Of a stretch of DNA of 64,000 bases, positions 20,544-29,636 are shown one piece after another; positions within the stretch are counted from its first letter, which is position 1, and each line of letters begins with the position of its first letter. The stretch covers positions 62,001 through 126,000 of the forward strand of contig JABMJD010000002.1 of NCBI GenBank assembly GCA_013201395.1. Direction: 5' to 3'. This DNA is from Candidatus Syntrophopropionicum ammoniitolerans. GTDB taxonomy: Bacteria; Bacillota; Desulfotomaculia; Desulfotomaculales; Pelotomaculaceae. Made by a program: the position numbers and the translations under genes. The notes under the pieces are model-generated. The model worked only from the letters and a program-made list of their open reading frames with translations, ran no database searches and was not told the origin of the DNA.

Positions 20544-20879
20544 CTAACCACAGGCTTTCCTAACCAAATCATTTAATGCTTCCTGAACCATACCATTAAT
20601 ATGCTGGATATCTTCCTGTTTAATATTATCGTTATGTATACCACAGGAAACCACAACCGGCGCACCCAGTCTGCCGGCCAAAAAATGTGCTGCCGGCCGG
20701 GCGACTTCATCTTCCTTGTGCCCAGTTAGGGTCATAACGGACACAGTGGCACTGGTTACCGCCGGATCCCTCAGGCTTGGCCGCGGAATACCGAGAGCCA
20801 CGGCGCCAAGATGGGGAATTTCACCACCCGTAATAACTACATTCCAATCCTTTCCCATAGCCAGCGCCTGTAAAAGCAC
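20544..20879 (-). CDS. LpdD-like protein (prenylated-flavin chaperone-like family)
   Basis: A 111-residue protein with ITGGEIPHLGAVALGIPRPS and TGHKEDEVARPAAHFLA, which I associate with the LpdD-like family found near gallate and other UbiD-type decarboxylases. It is the last gene of the his operon strand but faces ubiX across a shared terminator, so its real partner is probably the UbiD/UbiX system. Start is uncertain: GTG 20879 has AAGGG before it, but a stronger AGGAGG at 20926-20931 points further upstream, where reading stays open back to an ATT at 20915 with no ATG, GTG or TTG. Confidence 0.65.
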   Translation of the reverse strand: MLLQALAMGKDWNVVITGGEIPHLGAVALGIPRPSLRDPAVTSATVSVMTLTGHKEDEVARPAAHFLAGRLGAPVVVSCGIHNDNIKQEDIQHINGMVQEALNDLVRKACG

Positions 20880-20907
20880 CTCTATACCCTTGTATTCTTT
20901 ACGTATT

Positions 20908-21279
20908 TCAATAATTTTTCATCGACCTCCTGCTGTCCTTGTCGACCGTTATGCCACGCTCCTGAGGCAGATGAGCAGTGTTTACTTCATCAACCACGTT
21001 TTTATTTCTCCGTGCAGCCAGCACAGCCCGGACATCAGACGGGGAAATGCCATGCCAGGCCAGCAACACCAACAGGTGGTAAATTAAATCCGCTATTTCC
21101 TCAGTCAAGGCCGTTGCCTCACCGTTTTTGGCGGCAATGATTACCTCTGCGGCTTCTTCACCGACCTTTTTTAATATTTTATCCTCACCCTGCTCAAAAA
21201 GATAGGCCGTATAAGAACCCGGTTGGCTTTGCCCACGCCTACTGTTAATAACTCCATATAGCTCTTGTATAATATCCAT
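20908..21279 (-). CDS. hisE: phosphoribosyl-ATP pyrophosphatase
   Basis: Hydrolyses PR-ATP to PR-AMP in histidine synthesis. The 123-residue MazG-like fold protein has KKVGEEAAEVIIAAKNG and the metal-binding EEIADLIYHLLVLLA, both diagnostic. It is separate from HisI, unlike the fused HisIE of many bacteria. It follows hisI by 26 nt. The C-terminus runs past the core with a charged tail and overlaps the ribosome site of the next gene. Confidence 0.94.
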   Translation of the reverse strand: MDIIQELYGVINSRRGQSQPGSYTAYLFEQGEDKILKKVGEEAAEVIIAAKNGEATALTEEIADLIYHLLVLLAWHGISPSDVRAVLAARRNKNVVDEVNTAHLPQERGITVDKDSRRSMKNY

Positions 21280-21305
21280 CGTTATTTCCCTTGAGTTGCC
21301 TTAGA

Positions 21306-21710
21306 CTAACCTGCCGGAATTAGCTTTTTTTTCCCGTAGACCTGCTCCGGGTCAAATTGTTTCTCACCGACCACAGTAACTTCCCCATCCTGTTCAATGC
21401 GATAGTGAAAACAAGAATAAAATCCTTCATGACAGGCAGCCCCTTTTTGTTCGACCTTGACTAATAGGGTATCACGGTCACAATCATAGAGAATTTCTTT
21501 TACCCGTTGGACGTTGCCGGAAGTTTCACCTTTATGCCAGAAGGTTTTTCTGCTCCTGCTCCAGAACCAGGTTTCCCTGGTGGCCAATGTTTTTTCCAAT
21601 GATTCCTTGTTCATATAAGCCATCATCAAGACAGCACCACCGTCACAATCCTGCACAATGGCAGGAATAAGCCCGGCTTCATTATATTTTAACATATCTA
21701 AATCAAACAT
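21306..21710 (-). CDS. hisI: phosphoribosyl-AMP cyclohydrolase
   Basis: Opens the purine ring of PR-AMP. The 134 residues contain [48 protein letters not shown] and the zinc Cys residues (CDCD-like and [10 protein letters not shown]). It is placed directly after hisA where hisF would normally come first; no hisF is present in the 59-nt gap. Confidence 0.96.
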   Translation of the reverse strand: MFDLDMLKYNEAGLIPAIVQDCDGGAVLMMAYMNKESLEKTLATRETWFWSRSRKTFWHKGETSGNVQRVKEILYDCDRDTLLVKVEQKGAACHEGFYSCFHYRIEQDGEVTVVGEKQFDPEQVYGKKKLIPAG

Positions 21711-21769
21711 CTGCTATTATTCCTCCAAGGTTTTAAAAACATATATTATCGGCAAAAGCCGGACATTCA

Positions 21770-22513
21770 TTAACCAACTTCTTCCCCCTGCCCCGCTGCT
21801 ATTACCAGGGCCTCCTGTATAGTTACTGTTCCGGCATAAAGCGCCTTGCCCATGATCACAGAGTCAACCCCGCAGGGTTCAAGTTCTTTTAATCTCCGTA
21901 GATCATCAGCAGTAGAAACACCGCCTGAGGCGACGATCTTTAAACCGGTAGCAGTGGCAAGTTCTCTGATAGCCTCAAAATTAGGCCCCCGTAGGGTACC
22001 ATCCCGCCGGATATCTGTAAAGACAACTCTATTTATGCCCAGGGCTTTCATTTCACCGGCCAATTCAATGGTCCCTTTCTCCACCGTAACACCCCAGCCT
22101 TCAATAGCAACCTGGCCGTAACGACCGTCTATACCCACCAGGATGGCATCACCGTATCTGGAACATGCTGCCGAAACAAGTTCCGGTTTTAAAATAGCGG
22201 ATGTTCCCAGGATTACCCGTGCAGCACCCAGCTCCAGCAGTAGTTCTATCGACTGCATGTTTCTAATGCCGCCGCCAACCTGTACCGGTATTGTCAGCAC
22301 AGATAGAATTTCCTTTACAACGTCGTGATTCTTTGGTGAACCGGCAAAGGCGCCGTCCAAATCTACCACATGCAACATCTGTGCACCCTTTTCCTGCCAG
22401 TGAGCCGCCATTGCCACCGGATCCTCTGAGTAAATGGTCTCCCGGTCAAGCTTGCCTTCCACCAGTCGAACACATTTCCCTTCCCGTAGATCTATGGCTG
22501 GGATAATTAACAT
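21770..22513 (-). CDS. hisA: ProFAR isomerase
   Basis: Amadori isomerisation of ProFAR to PRFAR. A complete 247-residue half-barrel-repeat TIM protein: IIPAIDLREGKCVRL with catalytic Asp near residue 8, VGGGIRNMQSIE, FTDIRRDGTLRGPN with the second Asp near residue 130, and ASGGVSTADDL. It follows hisB by 56 nt with no hisH between. It is HisA rather than HisF by the LREGKCVRL and DIRRDGT signatures. Confidence 0.96.
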   Translation of the reverse strand: MLIIPAIDLREGKCVRLVEGKLDRETIYSEDPVAMAAHWQEKGAQMLHVVDLDGAFAGSPKNHDVVKEILSVLTIPVQVGGGIRNMQSIELLLELGAARVILGTSAILKPELVSAACSRYGDAILVGIDGRYGQVAIEGWGVTVEKGTIELAGEMKALGINRVVFTDIRRDGTLRGPNFEAIRELATATGLKIVASGGVSTADDLRRLKELEPCGVDSVIMGKALYAGTVTIQEALVIAAGQGEEVG

Positions 22514-22566
22514 AATTCAACCACACTCCCGAAATATTCTAGTATCTTGAGGGGATCCAGTCTCAC

Positions 22567-23163
22567 CTATCCTTCTAAAGTTCCTTTGGTAGAAGGAACA
22601 CCATCGCTACCATCCCTGGAAACAGCCATTTTCAGTGAGCGCGCCAGGGCTTTAAACGTTGCCTCTATAATGTGGTGGGTGTTTTTCCCATTAAGGAGAC
22701 GGATATGCAGGTTAAATTCCCCGTTAGCGGCCAGAGCCCGCATAAATTCCTCAACCACTTCCGTATCAAAGTCACCAATCCTCGTCGCCGGCATGGGCAC
22801 ATCAAAAGCCAGATATCCCCTGCCACTGAGATCAACAGCTGCCATAACCAGCGCATCATCCATTGGAATAATGGCTTGACCATATCTTGTAATTCCAGCT
22901 TTTTCGCCCAGTGCCTTTTTTAAAGCCTGCCCCAAACATAGACCAGCATCCTCTGCCGTATGGTGGCCGTCCACGGCCAGGTCCCCGCGTCCGGTTAGTT
23001 CCATGTCGAAAGAAGCATGCTTGGCAAATTGCTGCAGCATATGGTCAAAAAACGGCGCGCCGGTAGTTACCCAGTAGACTCCATCTCCGTCAAGGTTTAA
23101 CGAACAGTTTATTTCCGTTTCCGCTGTCTTTCTCGTGACGTAGGTAACACGTGATTCAGACAT
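22567..23163 (-). CDS. hisB: imidazoleglycerol-phosphate dehydratase
   Basis: Dehydrates IGP to imidazole acetol phosphate. The ATG at 23163 (AAGGTGGGAG upstream) gives 198 residues, the normal single-domain length. PFFDHMLQQFAKHASFD, DGHHTAEDAGLCLGQAL and the C-terminal THHIIEATFKALARSL hold the manganese-binding His and Glu residues. Its substrate IGP comes from HisH-HisF, neither of which is in this operon. Confidence 0.96.
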   Translation of the reverse strand: MSESRVTYVTRKTAETEINCSLNLDGDGVYWVTTGAPFFDHMLQQFAKHASFDMELTGRGDLAVDGHHTAEDAGLCLGQALKKALGEKAGITRYGQAIIPMDDALVMAAVDLSGRGYLAFDVPMPATRIGDFDTEVVEEFMRALAANGEFNLHIRLLNGKNTHHIIEATFKALARSLKMAVSRDGSDGVPSTKGTLEG

Positions 23164-23229
23164 TTTTTCTCCCACCTTATAATAGATTTTTTATTAAAAA
23201 GGGCTTTTCCACCCCAATTTAATCAGAAA

Positions 23230-24306
23230 CTAACCACTGCCGATAACCTTTTTTAATTTTTCTATAAAGATGTTGTTTTCCTCTTCCGTCCCCACTGAAA
23301 CCCTCAGGCATTGGGGCAAAAGGCGCCCATCCACATTCCTGATTAGTACACCTTGTCCCAGCAGGCCATTATACACCTTATCGGCAGGCAATGTGGTCCT
23401 GAACATGATAAAATTTGCCTGGGTAGGAAACACCCTCACGCCCGGGATGTTTTTAAGCTCGGCAATGAGCCTTTCCCTTTCCTGCAATATGTTTTTTACC
23501 CTTTCCTGGAAAGGAGGGAGATTGCACATCACTGCACATGCTGCCGCCTGGGAAAAAACATTCAGATTGTAGGGTTGTTTAATTTTAAGCAGTTCATTTA
23601 TGATTCCTGAACCCGCCAGCAGATAGCCCACCCGCAGGCCGGCCATGCCAAATGCCTTGGAAAAGGTACGTAAAATAACAAGGTTGTCATAACTGCCCAG
23701 CAAGGGAACACTGGATACTCCGCCAAACTCATTATAAGCCTCATCTACCACAACAATAGCGTTGACTTGTCTAAGAATTTTTTCAATTTCCTCAGGTGGG
23801 GCAGCATTACCTGTGGGGTTGTTTGGCGAACAGATTACAACAATTTTTACCTCCGGCATGGCAGCGGCGGCAATCAATCCATCAACATCCAGGCTAAAAT
23901 CATCTCGACGGGGCACCTCCAGCATCTTGCCGGACGCTATCCTACCATGTACCCCATACATGGAAAAGGTCGGCGTAGCCACAGCATATTTCGCCCCGGT
24001 TGTAAAGGCCAGCATAAGATTTAGGATTAGTTCATCCGAACCATTTCCTACCATTATATTACCCGGCGGAACTGATATATAGTCACTTAAGCATTTGCGC
24101 AACTTGGCTGCTAAAGCGTCAGGATAACGGCATAAAGCCTTTGTATTTATCTCCTTAAAAATCTTATCCAATACTTCCTGCGGAAAATGATGCGGGTTCT
24201 CATTGGCATCCAACTTGACCACGTCCGCATAAAAAGGCGCGTCATATGGGACCGCATTCTGCAAATCTTGCCGCACCAATGCTGATAAATTAAACGCTCT
24301 ACTCAT
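23230..24306 (-). CDS. hisC: histidinol-phosphate aminotransferase
   Basis: PLP-dependent transfer of an amino group to imidazole acetol phosphate. The 358-residue protein has [40 protein letters not shown] and [15 protein letters not shown] with the PLP Lys. It overlaps the upstream TrpR-like gene by 4 nt (ATGA), so the regulator and hisC are coupled. Confidence 0.96.
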   Translation of the reverse strand: MSRAFNLSALVRQDLQNAVPYDAPFYADVVKLDANENPHHFPQEVLDKIFKEINTKALCRYPDALAAKLRKCLSDYISVPPGNIMVGNGSDELILNLMLAFTTGAKYAVATPTFSMYGVHGRIASGKMLEVPRRDDFSLDVDGLIAAAAMPEVKIVVICSPNNPTGNAAPPEEIEKILRQVNAIVVVDEAYNEFGGVSSVPLLGSYDNLVILRTFSKAFGMAGLRVGYLLAGSGIINELLKIKQPYNLNVFSQAAACAVMCNLPPFQERVKNILQERERLIAELKNIPGVRVFPTQANFIMFRTTLPADKVYNGLLGQGVLIRNVDGRLLPQCLRVSVGTEEENNIFIEKLKKVIGSG

Positions 24307-24623
24307 TCTATAGACAGCCCCCTTTGTCCTTTCTTTTCCCGCATTTTTTCAATAATTAGCTTATAACCATCTGCACCATAGTTCAGCGCCCTCTTTACCC
24401 GGCTAATAGTAGCTGTACTAGCTCCAGTTTGGCTTGATATCTCACTGTATGTAAGGTTTTCTTGTAACATCTTGGCCACTTCTAGGCGCTGGCCCAGGGA
24501 TTTCAACTCGGCCACCGTACAGATATCCTCAAAAAAACGGTAGCATTCATCTAGGTTTTCTAGTAGCAATACAGCCTCGAAAAGCCTATCCAACAGATCA
24601 TCCTTGAGTTTTCCGATATACAT
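24303..24623 (-). CDS. yerC: TrpR-like repressor, YerC/HisR family
   Basis: A 106-residue TrpR-superfamily DNA-binding protein: [18 protein letters not shown] followed by the helix-turn-helix [26 protein letters not shown] chose the second of two adjacent ATG codons (24623) because GGAGG is then 7 nt away; 24626 is the alternative. YerC-type proteins have been linked to histidine biosynthesis control in Gram-positive bacteria. Here it is the first gene of the his operon and overlaps hisC, and a dyad covers its -10, so autorepression in response to histidine is a fair inference. Confidence 0.9.
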   Translation of the reverse strand: MYIGKLKDDLLDRLFEAVLLLENLDECYRFFEDICTVAELKSLGQRLEVAKMLQENLTYSEISSQTGASTATISRVKRALNYGADGYKLIIEKMREKKGQRGLSIE

Positions 24624-24653
24624 CATCGCCCCTCCGGATCTTCATTACACTAC

Positions 24654-24676
24654 CAGTTTAGCATTTTAGCATACTG
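24654..24676. promoter_or_regulatory. candidate operator of the his operon
   Basis: CAGT and ACTG flank a 15-bp centre containing two TGCTAAA direct repeats (read on the minus strand). The element covers the -10 box of the his promoter, the position expected for a repressor site. Confidence 0.45.
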
Positions 24677-24691
24677 AAGAAAATTAATCAA
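24663..24691 (-). promoter_or_regulatory. sigma-A promoter of yerC-his operon
   Basis: On the minus strand TTGATT, a 17-nt spacer and TAAAAT with an upstream TG. It lies 40 nt before the first start codon of the operon. Confidence 0.7.
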
Positions 24692-24716
24692 GAAAATAGC
24701 ACTTTTTTAAAGTGCT
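24692..24716 (-). terminator. terminator of the pur operon after purD
   Basis: AGCACTTT and AAAGTGCT form an 8-bp stem followed by ATTTTCTT on the minus strand, 60 nt past the purD stop. Its T tail runs into the -35 of the his promoter. Confidence 0.65.
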
Positions 24717-24776
24717 GCACCTTTTCTGATCAGATCTTTATTAATTATTTATCTGGTGATCCATTAGCCTGCCTAT

Positions 24777-26048
24777 TTAAGCCATCTTCTGCACTGCCCG
24801 CCGGCCGATATCCTGGCGATACTGCATTCCATCAAAGCTAATTTTTTCTACCGCCTTGTAGGCAGATTTAATGGCGATTAGAATATCCGACCCAATTGCG
24901 GTCACTCCCAACACCCTGCCGCCCGCTGTAACTGTGTCCTGGCCCTTTTTTGCTGTTCCGGCGTGAAAAACCGTGATTTCGGGCGGCATCTGCTCCAGCC
25001 CCTTAATTACTTTTCCCTTGGTATATGACCCCGGGTAGCCGCCTGAGGCCAGAACCACACAAACAGATGATTGCTTTTTCCACAGAATATCAATAGTGTT
25101 AAGGCGGTTTTCCAAAATGGCCTCAATAATTTCAATAAGGTCCGTCTCCAGCAAAGAAAGCACCGGTTGTGCCTCGGGATCGCCGAAACGGGCGTTAAAC
25201 TCCAATACCTTTGGCCCCTCACTGGTAATCATTAAACCAGCATAAATAACCCCGCGATAGGTGCGGTTTTCCGCATGCAGAGCATTGATCATCGGCGTAA
25301 TGATTTCCTTCATTACTTGCTCATGGAGTGCCGGGGTATAAACAGGAGCCGGGGCATAGGCCCCCATGCCGCCTGTGTTGGGACCCTGATCATGGTCAAA
25401 AACACGTTTATGATCCTGGGATGAGATCATGGGCACAGCATTTACACCATCTGTGAAGGCCAGAATACTGACCTCCTCACCAACCAGACACTCCTCAATC
25501 ACCACCAGCTCACCCGCTTCGCCAAAATTCCGGTCAACCATGATTGAGTGCACCGCATCTAAGGCAGTCTCCTTATCCATGGCCACAATTACTCCCTTGC
25601 CGGCAGCCAGACCGTTTGCTTTGATCACACAGGGCACACCAATCTGGTTTATATACCGGACAGCATCTGCCTGCTTGTTAAAAACCGCATATTTTGCCGT
25701 GGGAATACCGTATTTGGCCATAATGTCCTTGGCCACAACTTTGCTTCCCTCTATTTCTGCTGCTGCCTGGGAGGGTCCGAATATTTTCAGGCCTGCTGCC
25801 TGGAAGCGGTCAACAATGCCTGCACATAGCGGTGCCTCCGGGCCAACCAATGTCAAGCCGATACCTCTATCAGCAGCAAAAGCCAGTAACCCGGGAATAT
25901 CTTCTGCCCCGATATTAACACAGGTGGCCATAGTTGCTATACCGGCGTTACCAGGGGCGCAAAATATTTCCTTAACACGGGGGCTCTGTTTTAATTTCCA
26001 GACCAGGGCGTGTTCACGCCCGCCGCCGCCTACCACCAGAACCTTCAT
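24777..26048 (-). CDS. purD: phosphoribosylamine-glycine ligase
   Basis: ATP-grasp enzyme joining glycine to phosphoribosylamine. The 423 residues begin MKVLVVGGGGREHALVWKL and contain GVPCVIKANGLAAGKGV, HKRVFDHDQGPNTGGMGAY and FNARFGDPEAQPVL. Last gene of the purine operon, 33 nt after purH. Its substrate phosphoribosylamine is made by PurF, which is not in the operon. Confidence 0.97.
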   Translation of the reverse strand: MKVLVVGGGGREHALVWKLKQSPRVKEIFCAPGNAGIATMATCVNIGAEDIPGLLAFAADRGIGLTLVGPEAPLCAGIVDRFQAAGLKIFGPSQAAAEIEGSKVVAKDIMAKYGIPTAKYAVFNKQADAVRYINQIGVPCVIKANGLAAGKGVIVAMDKETALDAVHSIMVDRNFGEAGELVVIEECLVGEEVSILAFTDGVNAVPMISSQDHKRVFDHDQGPNTGGMGAYAPAPVYTPALHEQVMKEIITPMINALHAENRTYRGVIYAGLMITSEGPKVLEFNARFGDPEAQPVLSLLETDLIEIIEAILENRLNTIDILWKKQSSVCVVLASGGYPGSYTKGKVIKGLEQMPPEITVFHAGTAKKGQDTVTAGGRVLGVTAIGSDILIAIKSAYKAVEKISFDGMQYRQDIGRRAVQKMA

Positions 26049-26083
26049 CAAACTTCACATCCTTGATCATAGTTAAATATGTG

Positions 26084-27649
26084 TTAGTGCCTGAAATGTC
26101 TCATGCCGGTAAACACCATGGCGATATCATGCTCATCTGCTGCTTCGATTGATTCCTCATCCCGAATAGAGCCACCCGGCTGAATTATAGCTGTTATGCC
26201 CGCTTTTGCTGCCAGCTGCACTGTGTCATTAAACGGGAAAAAGGCGTCTGAACCCAGTACTGCACCACGTGCTTTTTCGCCGGCTTGTTCAACGGCTATA
26301 CGGGCAGCGCCTACCCTGTTCATCTGGCCGGCACCTACACCCAGCAGGGCACGCTCATGTGTAATCACAATGGCGTTTGACTTCACATGCTTGGCCACTG
26401 TCATAGCAAATAAGAGCTCATCCATTTCTTCCATAGTTGGTTCACGTTTTGTTACTACCCTGAGCTCAGGCAGACGCAGCACCTCTCGGTCAGCCTCCTG
26501 TATCAGTAATCCACCGTTTACCTTCCTAATCTCCATACGGTCACTGGTTTGGCCCCTGAGCTCCCCGGTTACCAGCAGCCTGAGATTGGATTTGGCCTTT
26601 AAAATTTTTAAAGCCTCTTCCTCAAAAGCGGGGGCTATGACCGCCTCCAGAAATATTTTGGCCATTTCCGTGGCTGTTTCAGCATCAACAACACAGTTGC
26701 AGGCCACAATGCCCCCATAAGCTGATAGCGGATCAGTTTCCAGAGCCTTCGTGTAAGCACCTACAGCATCATCCGCACAGGCACAGCCGCAGGGATTATT
26801 ATGCTTGACTATTACCGCCGCCTTCCTGCTAAACTCCCGTACCAGTTCAAAGGCTGCGTTTAAATCCAAAATGTTGTTATAGGAAAGCTCCTTGCCCGAT
26901 AATTTTCTGGCGTTAGCCACACAGGGGCCTGTAACTGCGGGATCCCAGTAAAAGGCCGCCTGCTGGTGCGGGTTTTCCCCATAGCGAAGGGTCTGCACCC
27001 GTTTCATTTCGATGTTCAAAGTAGCTGGAAAAATTTCTTTGTTGTCGGCCTCCTCATCGGACTCTCTATTTTTAATACCCTCAAGATAAGCCGCTATGGT
27101 AGCATCATAAGCAGCGGTATGCGAAAAGGCTTCCCAGGCCAAATCCAACCGCAGCTTCATGTCTACTTTATCCCCGCGTATGGCCTCCAGGACATCCATA
27201 TAGCGGCCCGGGTTGACAACCACCAAGACATTTTCATGGTTTTTAGCTGCTGCCCGAATCATGGTTGGTCCACCAATATCTATATTTTCTATTGCTTCTT
27301 TCATAGTTACGTTCTTTTTGTCTATCGTTTGCCGGAACGGATAAAGATTGACGACCACCAGGTCAATTGGGGTAATACTATGCTCCTTAAGCTGGTTTAA
27401 GTGATCCTTATTGCGCTGGGCTAGAATGCCGCCATGGACATGGGGATGCAAGGTCTTGACACGCCCATCCAGTATTTCGGGAAAACCTGTAACATCGGAT
27501 ATGTATGTAACGGGTACATCTGCCTCACGCAGGGCACCGGCAGTCCCGCCTGTAGATACTATCTCCACCCCCAGTTCCGTCAGGCCCCGGGCAAATTCCA
27601 CAATGCCTGTTTTATCTGAAACGCTAATCATGGCACGCATAATATTCAT
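26084..27649 (-). CDS. purH: bifunctional AICAR formyltransferase/IMP cyclohydrolase
   Basis: Last two steps to IMP. The N-terminal IMP cyclohydrolase ([43 protein letters not shown]) is followed by the AICAR formyltransferase with KHNNPCG and [15 protein letters not shown]. The length of 521 is normal. A run of GGGGG stands before the ATG. It lies 16 nt after purN. Confidence 0.97.
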   Translation of the reverse strand: MNIMRAMISVSDKTGIVEFARGLTELGVEIVSTGGTAGALREADVPVTYISDVTGFPEILDGRVKTLHPHVHGGILAQRNKDHLNQLKEHSITPIDLVVVNLYPFRQTIDKKNVTMKEAIENIDIGGPTMIRAAAKNHENVLVVVNPGRYMDVLEAIRGDKVDMKLRLDLAWEAFSHTAAYDATIAAYLEGIKNRESDEEADNKEIFPATLNIEMKRVQTLRYGENPHQQAAFYWDPAVTGPCVANARKLSGKELSYNNILDLNAAFELVREFSRKAAVIVKHNNPCGCACADDAVGAYTKALETDPLSAYGGIVACNCVVDAETATEMAKIFLEAVIAPAFEEEALKILKAKSNLRLLVTGELRGQTSDRMEIRKVNGGLLIQEADREVLRLPELRVVTKREPTMEEMDELLFAMTVAKHVKSNAIVITHERALLGVGAGQMNRVGAARIAVEQAGEKARGAVLGSDAFFPFNDTVQLAAKAGITAIIQPGGSIRDEESIEAADEHDIAMVFTGMRHFRH

Positions 27650-27665
27650 AAAAACTGCCCCCGTT

Positions 27666-28277
27666 CTATTGTTTTGTATAAACCTTTCTGCCTATTAGCT
27701 TGAGTTTTCCCTCCGCTATCAGCCCGATTGCCTGCGGATAAATTTTATGCTCCTGCTCCAAAATGCGGTCGGCAAGGGAATCTACCGTATCATCATCATA
27801 AACAGGCACCACAGCCTGAATAATAACCGGCCCGGTATCCATCCCTTCATCAACAAAATGTACTGTGCAACCACTGAATTTAACCCCATAATCCCAGGCT
27901 TGTTGCTGGCCATGCAACCCTGCAAAGGCAGGCAACAGAGCCGGGTGGATATTTATAATCATGTTCGGGTAGGCCTCCAGGAGAACCTTGCCGATTATTC
28001 TCATGTAGCCGGCCAGACAGACCAACTGTACCCCATGTTCACGCAGAAGGGCCAGTATATCCTGCTCATATTCATCTTTTGAACCAAAATCCCGCGGGTT
28101 CAGGTGCAGTGCCGGAATACCGGCCTTTCGCGCCCTTTCCAGGGCGAAGGCATCCTTGTTGTCGCTGAACACCATAGCCACTTCGACTTCGATACGGCCG
28201 GCTTTGGCGGCATCCATAATAGACTGCAGGTTTGAACCCCTTCCGGAGGCCAACACACCCAGACGAAGCTTGCCCAT
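27666..28277 (-). CDS. purN: phosphoribosylglycinamide formyltransferase (folate-dependent)
   Basis: Transfers formyl from 10-formyl-THF to GAR. The 203 residues have LASGRGSNLQSIMDA, LAGYMRIIG, the catalytic NIHPALLPAF, the SGCTVHFVDEGMDTGPVI block with catalytic Asp. Normal length and position after purM (55-nt gap). Confidence 0.97.
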   Translation of the reverse strand: MGKLRLGVLASGRGSNLQSIMDAAKAGRIEVEVAMVFSDNKDAFALERARKAGIPALHLNPRDFGSKDEYEQDILALLREHGVQLVCLAGYMRIIGKVLLEAYPNMIINIHPALLPAFAGLHGQQQAWDYGVKFSGCTVHFVDEGMDTGPVIIQAVVPVYDDDTVDSLADRILEQEHKIYPQAIGLIAEGKLKLIGRKVYTKQ

Positions 28278-28332
28278 TTTTTCCCCTCCCTATTTTAACT
28301 CCCGGAAATCTCCCCAGGCGGGCAGATCATCC

Positions 28333-29376
28333 TTATAGGAAGCTAACTTTTTTATTGCCTCTGGTTACTTCTCCAATCAGGTAACTTACTTCGCCCCCAG
28401 CCGCAAGCTCCTCTATAACCTCTTTTGCCCGATCTTTCTCAATCACCGCCACCAAACCGATACCCATATTAAAAGTGCGCAGCATCTCCTGCTCAGTTAC
28501 CGCACCTATTTCTTTAATCAAATCAAACACCGGGGGCACATCCCATGTGCCTAACTTTATAGCTGCACCGGTTTCGGCGGGCAACATCCGGACAACATTC
28601 TCTGTCAAACCACCGCCGGTAATATGTGCCATTCCTTTAATTCTAAATTTTTGCAGCAGGGGCAGTACAACTTTAACATAAATCTTCGTTGGTTCCAGCA
28701 TTTCTTCCCCTACCGTCCGACCCAACTTATCTACATATGAATCCATTTGATAACCGCCAACTTCCAGCAGGACCTTGCGCGCCAGTGAATAACCGTTGCT
28801 GTGCAATCCGGAAGAAGGCAATCCGATTAGTACATCACCCGGCACTATTTCCCTGCCGTCAACAATTCTGTCCCGTTCAACCACGCCAACCGCAAAACCA
28901 GCCAAATCATATTCCTCCGGGCCGTAAAATCCCGGCATTTCGGCTGTTTCCCCGCCAATAAGCGCACAACCTGCCTGTTGGCAACCGGCAGCTACGCCAC
29001 TGACGATTGCTGCCACCTTTTCCGGCGCCAGCTTGCCCACCGCCAGGTAATCCAGGAAAAAGAGAGGTTCTGCTCCCTGAACCAAAATATCATTCACGCA
29101 CATAGCCACGGCATCAATACCAATAGTCTCATGTTTTTTCATCAGCATAGCGATGCGCAGCTTGGTACCTACTCCATCTGTACCGGCCACCAAAACAGGT
29201 TCCCGGTATTTGTCGGCATTAAGAGCAAAAAAACCACCGAAACCCCCTATTCCGGCCAAAACCTCCGGTCGGAAGGTGCTCTTCACGGCGCCCCGCATCA
29301 GTTGCACAGCTTTATTTCCCGCATCTATGTCAACCCCGGCATCTGCATAAGTCAACCCTTTCTTATCCCCGGTCAT
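28333..29376 (-). CDS. purM: phosphoribosylformylglycinamidine cyclo-ligase (AIR synthase)
   Basis: ATP-dependent ring closure to AIR. The 347-residue protein has [47 protein letters not shown] and [11 protein letters not shown], all typical. It overlaps the end of the upstream short ORF by 4 nt (ATGA). Its substrate FGAM is made by PurL/PurQ/PurS, none of which is here. Confidence 0.97.
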   Translation of the reverse strand: MTGDKKGLTYADAGVDIDAGNKAVQLMRGAVKSTFRPEVLAGIGGFGGFFALNADKYREPVLVAGTDGVGTKLRIAMLMKKHETIGIDAVAMCVNDILVQGAEPLFFLDYLAVGKLAPEKVAAIVSGVAAGCQQAGCALIGGETAEMPGFYGPEEYDLAGFAVGVVERDRIVDGREIVPGDVLIGLPSSGLHSNGYSLARKVLLEVGGYQMDSYVDKLGRTVGEEMLEPTKIYVKVVLPLLQKFRIKGMAHITGGGLTENVVRMLPAETGAAIKLGTWDVPPVFDLIKEIGAVTEQEMLRTFNMGIGLVAVIEKDRAKEVIEELAAGGEVSYLIGEVTRGNKKVSFL

Positions 29377-29636
29377 TTGCTGCCCCCCATTGTTGTCTTG
29401 TAACCTTTATTGTTTAAAGCTTTCCCCAGTCTCACAACTTCAATTTTATCTATCTCCAAATATGTGACAGGCACTTCCCTATTGCTAATAAGTTCCACAA
29501 AATGAGTGGGAATACCTTTTTCTTTATGCCGGCCCCGAACAATGCCCGGACCTGACTGCTTAAGACTGTCCCAGTTTTCTCTACACCTATTTACCCCGGC
29601 CCTACAAACCAAATCTTTTATATATTTGATCAACAT
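29373..29636 (-). pseudogene. 87-codon ORF between purB and purM, possible purC relic
   Basis: The middle of this 87-residue reading frame, KEKGIPTHFVELISNRE followed by YLEIDKIEVVRL, resembles the conserved SAICAR synthetase (PurC) region of the form EKGIPTHFxE-LSDRE-VKxVEIIPLEVVVRN. The expected nucleotide-binding N-terminus and the long C-terminal half (normal length about 235) are absent. It occupies exactly the purC position after purB, overlapping the purB end by 35 nt and the purM start by 4 nt. Either a decayed purC that has kept an open frame for coupling, or a short conserved protein I do not know. Confidence 0.55.
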
